Assembly (NCBI GenBank): GCA_964036045.1 | Contig: OZ038385.1 | Span: forward strand, 44,216,586 to 44,280,585 | Direction: 5' to 3' | DNA length: 64,000 bases | Source: Eutreptiella sp. 'Long Island Sound 2002' | Lineage: Eukaryota > Euglenozoa > Euglenophyceae > Eutreptiales > Eutreptiaceae | In this document: piece by piece, positions 37,101-46,000 of the stretch | Position numbering within the stretch: position 1 is the first letter of the stretch | How the letters are laid out: the number at the start of each line of letters is the position of its first letter | Position numbers and translations under genes: made by a program | The notes under the pieces: model-generated | What the model was told of the DNA's origin: nothing | The model's input: the letters and a program-made list of their open reading frames with translations, nothing else | Database searches by the model: none

Positions 37101-40100
37101 AAAAGTTTTGGAATAAACGCACAAGGTTAGGGTTACGCACATAGAAAGTGAAAGAAGCATGTAGCCGCGAATTTGCGGCTACCAAGCCCGGGGACCAAAG
37201 ATACCATTGTAGAAGCCGTGTGTCACAATTTTGGAAACAATTTTGGCAAAAATTTTTGAAAAAAATATTGGAAAAATTTTGGAAAAAATTTTTGAAAAAA
37301 ATATTGGAAAAATTTTGGAAAAAATTTTTGAAAAAATTTTTGGAAAAAACGCACAAGGTTAGGGTTACGCACATAGAAAGTTAAAGAAGCATGTAGCCGC
37401 GAATTTGCGGCTACCAAGCCCAAAGGCGCAAGGGACAAGTACACAACCTTAGTCGCGAATTTGCGGCTACCAAGCCCGGGGACCAAAGATACCATTGTAG
37501 AAGCCGTGTGTCGCAACCCCCCCCCCCCCCCGCCGGACGCGCCGCTGCGCCGCGCGCTTTTCAAGATCCGGACCCCCCCCCCCCCCCCCCGGACGCGCCG
37601 CCGCGCCGCGCGCTTTTTCAAGATCCGGGAACCCCCCCCCCCCCCCCCGGACGCGCCGCCGCGCCGCGCCGCGCGCTTTTCAAGAGCCGGACCCCCCCCC
37701 CCCCCGGACGGGCCGCCGCGCCGCGCGCTTTTTTCAAGAGCCGGACGCCCCCCCCCCCCCCGACGCGCGCCGCGCCGCGCGCTTTTTCAAGATCCGGACC
37801 CCCCCCCCCCCCTCCCCCCCCCCGACGCGCCGCCGCGCCGCGCGGTTTTTCAAGAGCCGGACGCCCCCCCCCCCCCCCCCCCCGGACGCGCCGCCGCGCC
37901 GCGCGCTCTTTCAAGAGCCGGACCCCCCCCCCCCCCACCCCCCCGGACGCGCCGCCGCGCCGCGCGCTTTTTCAAGAGCCAGACGCCCCACCCGCCCCCC
38001 CCCCCCCCCCCAGCCCCCCGGGACGCGCCGCCGCGCCGCGCCGCGCGCTTTTCAAGATCCGGACCCCCCCCCCCCCCCCCCGGACGCGCCGCCGCGCCGC
38101 GCGCTTTTTCAAGATCCGGACCCCCCCCCCCCCCCCCCCCCCCGGACGCGCCGCCGCACCGCGCGCTTTTTCAAGAGCCTGACCCCCCCCCCCCCCGGGA
38201 CGCGCCGCCTTGCGCGCTGCACGCTTTTTCAAGATCCGGACCCCCCCGCCCCCCCCCCCGGACGCGCCGACGCGCCGCCGCGCCGCGCGCTTTTTTCAAG
38301 AGCCGGACGCCCCCCCCCCTCCGGGACGCGCCGCCGCGCCGCGCCGCGCGCTTTTCAAGATCCGGACCCCCCCCCCCCCCCCCCCTGGGACGCGTCGCCG
38401 CGCCGCGCGCTTTTCAAGATCCGGACCCCGGACCCCGGAAGAAAATTTTGGACCAAATTTTTGAAAACAATTTTGGAAAAAATTTTGGAAAAAATTTTGG
38501 CAAAAATTTTTGAAAAAAATTTTGGAAAAAATTTTGGAAAAATTTTTGGCAAAAATTTATGAATAAATATTGGAAAAATTTTGGAAAAAATTTTGGCAAA
38601 AATTTCGGAAAAAAATTTTGGAAAAAATTTTGGAAAAAAAATTTGAGAAAAAATTTTGGAAAAAAATTTTGGAAATAATTTTGGAAAAAATTTTTACCAA
38701 AAATTTTGGAAAAAAATTTGGACAAAATTTTTGACAAAAATTTTTGAAAAAAATTTTTGCCAAAAATTTTGGAAAAAAATATTGGAAAAATTTTTGGAAA
38801 AATTTTTGCAAAAAATTTTTGAAAAAAATATTGGAAAAATTTTGGAAAAAATTTTGGCAAACATTTTGAAAAAAATATTGGAAAAATTTTGGAAAAATTT
38901 TTGCAAAAAATTTTGGAAAAAAATTTTGGTAAAAATTTTGGAAAAAATTTTGGAAAAAATTTCTGATAAAAGTTTGGAAAAAAATTTTGGAAAAAATTTT
39001 TGGCAAAAATATTTAAAAAAAAACTATTGGAAAAGTTTTGGAAAAAATTTTGCAAAAAAATTTTGGAAAAATTTTTGAAAAAATTTTGGAAAAAACGCAC
39101 AAGGTTAGGGTTACGCACATAGAAAGTGAAAGAAGCATGTAGCCGCGAATTTGCGGCTACCAAGCCCAAAGACGCAAGGGACAAGTACACACCCTGACCC
39201 GCGAATTTGCGGCTACCAAGCCCGGGACCAAAGATACCATTGTAGAAGCCGTGTGTCGCAATTTTGGAAAAGATTTTGGCAAAAATTTTTGAAAAAAATA
39301 TTGGCAAAATTTTAGAAAAAATTTTGAAAAAAGTTTTGAATAAATGCACAAGGTTAGGGTTACGCACATAGAAAGTGAAAGAAGCATGTAGCCGCGAATT
39401 TGCGGCTACCAAGCCCGGGGACCAAAGATACCATTGTAGAAGCCGTGTGTCACAATTTTGGAAACAATTTTGGCAAAAATTTTTGAAAAAAATATTGGAA
39501 AATTTGGAAAAAATTTTTGAAAAAAATATTGGAAAAATTTTGGAAAAAATTTTTGAAAAATTTTTTGGAAAAAACGCACAAGGTTAGGGTTACGCACATA
39601 GAAAGTTAAAGAAGCATGTAGCCGCGAATTTGCGGCTACCAAGCCCAAAGGCGCAAGGGACAAGTACACAACCTTAGTCGCGAATTTGCGGCTACCAAGC
39701 CCGGGGACCAAAGATACCATTGTAGAAGCCGTGTGTCGCAACCCCCCCCCCCCCCGCCGGGACGCGCCGCCCCGCCGCGCGCTTTTTCAAGATCCGGGAA
39801 CCCCCCCCCCCCCCCGGACGCGCCGCCGCGCCGCGCCGCGCGCTTTTCAAGAGCCGGACCCCCCCCCCCCCCCCCGGACGGGCCGCCGCGCCGCGCGCTT
39901 TTTCAAGAGCCGGACGCCCCCCCCCCCCCCCCCCCCGACGCGCGCCGCGCCGCGCGCTTTTTCAAGATCCGGACCCCCCCCCCCCCCCCGACGCGCCACC
40001 GCGCCGCGCGCTTTTTCAAGAGCCGGACGCCCCCCCCCCCCCCCCCCCCGGACGCGCCGCCGCGCCGCGCACTCTTTCAAGAGCCGGACCCCCCCCCCCC

Positions 40101-40897
40101 CCACCCCCCCGGACGCGCCGCCGCGCGCGCGCTTTTTCAAGAGCCAGACGCCCCCCCCCGCCTCCCCCCCCCCCCCAGCCCCCCGGGACGCGCCGCCGCG
40201 CCGCGCCGCGCGCTTTTCAAGATCCGGACCCCCCCCCCCCCCCCCCCCCCGGACGCGCCGCCGCGCCGCGCGCTTTTTCAAGAGCCTGACCCCACCCCCA
40301 CCCCGGGACGCGCCGCCTTGCCGCGCTGCGCGCTTTTTCAAGATCCGGACCCCCCCCCCCCCCCCGGACGCGCCGCCGCGCCGCGCGCTTTTTCAAGAGC
40401 CGGACGCCCCCCCCCCCTCCCGGGACGCGCCGCCGCGCCGCGCCGCGCGCTTTTCAAGATCCGAACCCCCCCCCCCCCCCCTCGGACGCGTCGCCGCGCC
40501 GCGCGCTTTTCAAGATCCGGACCCCGGACCCCGGAAGAAAATTTTGGACAAAATTTTTGAAAACAATTTTGGAAAAAATTTTGGAAAAATTTTGGCAAAA
40601 ATTTTTGAAAAAAATTTTGGAAAAAATTTTGGAAAAATTTTTGGCAAAAATTTTTGAAAAAAATATTGGAAAAATTTTGGAAAAAATTTTGGCAAAAATT
40701 TCGGAAAAAAATTTTGGAAAAAATTTTGGAAAAAAATTTTGGACAAAAATTTTGGACAAAATTTTTGTAAAAAAGTTTGGAAAATTTTTGGCAAAATTTT
40801 TTGAAAAAAATATTGGAAAAATTTTGGAAAAAATTTTGCAAAAAAATTTGGGAAAAATTTTTGAAAAAAATTTTGGAAAAAACGGACAAGGTTAGGG
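34146..40897 (+). repeat. Composite satellite right of the gap: three GC-AT-B cycles, last one interrupted
   Basis: The order is GC block 34,146-34,900, AT block 34,901-36,866 (the longest, about 1.97 kb), B modules at about 36,867, 37,117 (short form) and 37,348; GC block 37,516-38,437, AT block to 39,095, B modules at about 39,096, 39,345 (short form) and 39,575; GC block 39,741-40,536, AT block to 40,881, then the first 15 bp of a B module, which the retrotransposon interrupts at 40,897. Each GC block ends with GACCCCGGACCCCGGAAG at its AT-block junction. The second B cluster repeats the first about 2,227 bp later, including the short form in the middle position. Confidence 0.92.
40893..40897. 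repeat. Target-site duplication TAGGG, left copy
   Basis: The flank left of the element ends ...GGTTAGGG and the flank right of it begins TAGGGTTACGC. The uninterrupted sequence in other B modules is AAGGTTAGGGTTACGC. A 5-bp duplication is typical of Ty3/gypsy integration. Confidence 0.93.
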
Positions 40898-41429
40898 TGA
40901 AAGTGCTGCCCTGGGTCGTTGTGGGTGCCTGAGGGCTCGGGGCCGGCAAGACCAGTGGGGCAGGCACGCGAGGAGTCTCCCTGGATGCTGTTATTGGGGG
41001 TAGAACCGGACACTCGGACACCAACGGAGGCGAGAGCAGCGACAACAGAAGCAAGATCCATGCTGATTGTGGTCCGGCAGAAAATCCCAGTCTATGAAGA
41101 AAATTGAGGGGAATTATTCTAAATACATCTGAGTGTCCAAAACTGTCTGAATGAATTTAAATAATCCATTTATGTAAAATTGTCTGGCCGATCAGGCCCG
41201 CGAGCGCGCGTCAACGGCAAATGGCGATTCCAGCTAAAATAGCGGAATGCGGCGGATGTACGGGAAATGGACCGCGGAATCAAATCCGGCATATCAGAAA
41301 TATATAGGAAATATCCTGTGACTGAGCTGCGAGGCGGCAATTCCGCCGAAGCAAAGAAAATGACCAAAATGTAGCCAATCTGGGCAGAATGTCTGAAAAT
41401 CTGAGCAGATGGGGCTAGCCGCACTTACA
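40898..41429 (-). repeat. 3' LTR (532 bp)
   Basis: On the plus strand it begins TGAAAGTGCTGCC and ends GCCGCACTTACA, and it matches 51,131-51,662 at a constant offset of 10,233 bp. In element orientation it starts TGTAAGTGCGG, directly after the polypurine tract. It carries a copy of the first 54 codons of gag, whose frame then runs into satellite DNA. Confidence 0.96.
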
Positions 41430-41439
41430 CTCCCCCTCC
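41430..41439 (-). promoter_or_regulatory. Polypurine tract for plus-strand priming
   Basis: On the minus strand GGAGGGGGAG, preceded by a T-run (GTGTTTTT), abuts the 3' LTR start. Its position and composition are those expected of the polypurine tract. Confidence 0.85.
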
Positions 41440-43074
41440 AAAAACACACTGGGGTGTGTCGCTACGTCAACGAAGAACGTAGTGCGGGTAAGTCCCAGAA
41501 AAACATAGAAATGTAGCCTCGATGGGGCGAAATCTGCTTGATCTGACCTGATTTGGGCTGAATTGACACTGAATCAGGCTGGATGAACCTGAAATGAGAC
41601 GGAATGAGAAGTGACGAACAGTCCTCCGTGCAGTAAAACATTAGGTCAAGGGCTAAAAAGCATGTAAACGTATCGAGAATCGATACCAAACCATGCATTG
41701 GTTGAGAATGAGGTAGATTATTGGTGGATTGAGTGGGGGGATCAAGAATTGGAGTGACATCTCAGCGCTCTGGCACAGTTTCGCTGTCGCGGGCACGCTA
41801 CGGTGTCCTCGCCGAACTCTACATCGTGTTCTCCCGCTTTTCTCGTTCTGAAAAGTACAGCATGTGGCTCAGATTTGGCGCATCTGGTGGATGATCACAA
41901 GATTCAGCAAAAATGAGAATGAATTTGAGCAGAGATTGAGGGGATTAAGCATTCACAGAGAGGTTAAACAAATACACATGTAGTCTACAGACCCTAAGTG
42001 AACCACCGAAGGTAGAGATGTTCTTCTGTTCACTTAGATCTAAACAGATCTTCGAGGAATGATGGGAGATGACAAGGAAATCAATCTAAATTGTCCTAAC
42101 ATGAGTAAATTCCCTGAGATGAAGGTGAAATGAAGCGGAATGTGTACAACTGAAACTACTAACACTTTCGTTTAGACTAAAGTAAATATATATTGTCGTT
42201 TATTCAGCTCAATTGTGCTTTCCGGCACGTTGGTTCGCGAGCATCTAACAGATTCTATCAAAATGTGGATCATGTGATGATGCATCATGATGGGACATGC
42301 TGGCCCTGGATCCTTGGCATGTAACGCGCCGAAGGTTCACTGAAGGCGCTTTACTGACAGTATATAACTGAGAGACACCGAATTTACAGTGGCGGTGGTG
42401 TCAATTGACTTGGACAAGGCCAATCTTTCGATGAAGTCCCACAAGACACTTGGATTCACCATTCTCGACAGTTTCTGGTCGAATGGAGCTCACATTGGCG
42501 TGTGCCAAAAATACAACGAAGCTTACGGACTTCAGAGGTTGCTGTTAGAAGTCCCTAGAGCTCCTAGATGAAGATTGTCTGAACAATTGACGTCTGGGTT
42601 TCGTACAACAGTGGCAGAATGATGGACAAACCTGAGAAATTCAAGGTAAATTTGAGGATCCTGGATCTGAATCTGGACTTTGGCGTCAGCATCACAGCAA
42701 ATGAAGGTGAGATCTGAGTTCCTGGCGTCGCCTCTAGGGCAGCCAGTACTACAGGGGTTGCCTGTAGGGGTGAATGTCGCTGGCCAGCGTTTTGATTATG
42801 TACATTTGCTTCCATCTGCACGAGTAGCCAAATTCCAAAGATGCACAGACCAACAGAGACAAGATTACCCCGAATCTGCCTGAATTAAGCCTGAGTTTGG
42901 TTTTTTCTGAACACGGCAGCACACTCCGTCAGCGTATCTACGCCTTGTCTGCCGAACGGAGACCAAAGAGAAGTTGATTGACGTCAAATTATCAAACATT
43001 CGCAGTTCTCCACATCATGACATAAACAGAAAGAATGAACAGTGGATTGAGCAGAATGTGGTAGGATGGCTTCC
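41440..43074 (-). other. 1.6-kb region between pol and the polypurine tract, no gene recognised
   Basis: This is the element's 3' untranslated internal region. Frames on both strands are under about 90 codons and show no signal peptide, transmembrane or envelope-like motif. Composition is slightly AT-rich and matches the rest of the element. It is unusually long for a plain gag-pol element and may hold regulatory or packaging sequence. Confidence 0.7.
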
Positions 43075-46000
43075 TCAATTCGGCCAAGCACGAATGCATG
43101 TGACCACCAACCTGTCTGGCCTGGCCCTCGTACGGCTTGGGCGCTGCAGATCAGCGGCCGAACTTGAAGCTTGGTCCTCATGTGGCTCCTGGGCTGGCCT
43201 GACCGCAGGAGGGGGGATCGACGGATCAGCCCTGGAATGTGGCTGCTGAGGGCCGTAAAAGGCTGGATCTCGATTCACCACAGGTCGTTTTCCGTCGCTC
43301 TCCACTTGTCTGTCTGGTTTCGACAAACAATCTGTCAGGAGTACGCCAATTTCGGGGTGCTTCTTGAGGAAGTCAATGAACCCCTTGGTGTATCCATGGA
43401 CAAAAGATTGGGCTGGTTCCCAGTTGTTGTGACTGGAATCAAAGCCCCTCCACTCACACAGAAATTCCCATTCGCCCTTGGCGTCACGTCTTGCTTCAAC
43501 AATCCTCTTGAGTTCGTACTTCCCCCCTTCGATGACCCGATCGGACAAGTGTTTTGCAGTCCAAAAAAGGGGTTTAACTCGATCCTTGGGGGAGGGGATC
43601 TCTCTCTTGAGGCGATCACCCGAAACGTCAATTTCCCTGCTGACATCCACACGAATCCTCCACCTGTTCTCCCCAAGACGTGCTGTAACAGCAAATGGCC
43701 CCTCCCACAAGGGAAGAAGCTTGTCATCTCCGTCCAGGGTGGTTTCGGATTTTCGAAGCCAAACTCGATCATCGACTTCAAAATTGTGGGGGTTTTTTCG
43801 ACCTTGATTTTGAACCCAAAGCCAGTCAGTTTGATGCTTCTCGATTAATTTCGACACAGATTTATCTGCTCGTTGGACTTCGTCCAAAAACAGCGAAGCA
43901 TCCTTACAGGGGCGAGGATTATTCAACGGCATGTTCCACCAACACTTCTTTCGTCCAAAGACAATTTCATTTGGAGAAAGGCCATGATACAAAGGCGTGT
44001 TGTGGTAACGGCGAAGCAATGCGAAGAGAACTTCCATCCAATGGAAATCCTTTTCACTCGCGAGCTCCTTACGAAGCATATTAATTATTGAGCGGCCGGC
44101 TCTTTCGCCAGGCAGCGCTCGATGCGAGTGGATTTCACATCGGAGGTGGTGGATTCCAAGGCGAGCACACAATTCTCTCCACCATTCGGAGGTGTACTCT
44201 TTGCCTGAATCCGTGACCACCTCGGATGGGACGTCCCAGCCTCCCATCCAGGTCTGCGCGCACCACTTGGCGGCAGCCTTGCCAGTCATCGACTCAATGT
44301 TGCAAGGCAACACTTGAATGTAGCCGGAATGACGGCACTGAATAAGGAGCACACCATTGACCTTTTTATTAGTCCAATGGCACTCTTCGTCATCGAGCTC
44401 ACCGAGATAGAAAAAATCACTCGTGACTCTGTTAAAGAGACGCTCCGGAATAGGATGAGGCCTCAGATGGCCGTGCTTCTTCGCGCTGGGGGGCGTCGAG
44501 ACAGCACATTGGGCACATCCGGCTGCTACTTTCATGCAATGAGTGTAGAGCCTCGATCCAAACAACCTATGCTTAATCATCGACCACAGTCGACGGCCAT
44601 GTGCGTGGGGGGACTCCCATTTGTGCCACCAGTTTAACACTCGGGGGGCTAGGGCGTCTGGCACACACAATTTACCCTCCATCCACAGCTTCCCCCCATC
44701 CAACGAGTACTCAGCAAAAATCCCATCCCTGTGAGCATCTTTGGATTTGAGATTTCCAAAGACCTCTTTAAACATGGGATCCTGCAGGTAATCGGACGTC
44801 CAGTCACGGATGATCAGGGAATCCTTAGGCAGGGGTGGAGTTTTGGCCGGATCTCGACGCTTAATGCCCTCGATCAACCGAAATCGACTTACTTGTCGGG
44901 TATAGTCAAACCGTTTCACACTCCCTGAGGAGGGATCGGTGACTTTTTCCACGACTTTCAGCGTTTTGGTGCAGATCTCGTGAGCATGCGCCGGATCTGT
45001 GATGGCCGTGATGTCGTGACACGGCAATGCGTGCTGTTTGACAGCGCACTGCATGCATGCACGTCGAATGAGTTTCTTTTCTTCCTGATCCCATTCGATG
45101 ATGACATGGCGGTCCTGCTCCGTACCATGGATGTTGGTACTTTGCAGCCCCTCTGAGGCGGGGTAAGCCCATCGGCTCAGAGCATCCGCTACCGTGTTAT
45201 GTTTTCCAGGCAAATACGACACATGGAGGTCAAACAGAGAGAGAAATTCGTGCCATCTGGCCCGTCGACCAGCTGGGCTCGCGACAGTATCAATGTGTTC
45301 AGTGGCCCAATACTCTAGAGATCGATGATCCGTCAGGACCTCGACTCGATTGGTGCCAACCCACGATTGGTACTTTTTTAAAGCACAGATGATGGCGTAA
45401 GTCTCTTGCTCACGCGGCGACCATTGCATTTGGCGTGGGGCTAGCTTCCGTGACCAAAATGCAAGAGGGTAATGATCGCCGGTGGCTTCATCAACCTGTT
45501 CAAGGACAGCTCCGATCGCGTACCTAGATGCATCGGTTCTAATGTAGAAGGGTCGGTCAAATTGGGGCACATGCAACGTGGCGACTTCGCAGAGGGCTGC
45601 CTTCAAGTGATGGAAGGCCTCCTCGCACTCGTCAGTCCACTTGACACGAACCTTTGAACCTGCCTTGCCCGCATCTCTCCCTACCTTCAATAATTCAGTG
45701 AGGGGGGCAGCAAATTTGGCATAATTCGGCACAAAAGTGTGGTAAAAATTGCAACAACCCAGGAATCCTCTCAACTCCGTGATCGTCTCAGGGCGCTTCC
45801 ACTTCTGAATAGCGACGAGCTTCCCTGGACTGGGTCGTCGAGTGCCATTCTCTAGGAGAGAACCACAAAATTCGACTGATTTTAAAAATAATTTTCCCTT
45901 CTTTGGCCCACAAATCAGCTGATTGGCGTCAAGAATATCCAAAACTTGGTTCAGCTGCTTCTCATGTAGGGCCACCAGCTCGGCTTCGGTCAGTCCCTCC

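Noticed and set aside
40510-41061. 183-codon minus-strand frame beginning like gag
   Set aside because: It is the gag start copied in the 3' LTR reading out into satellite DNA, not a separate gene.
42564-42821. 85-codon minus-strand frame as an envelope or third gene of the retrotransposon
   Set aside because: It has no signal peptide, transmembrane segment or recognised motif, and is within chance length.
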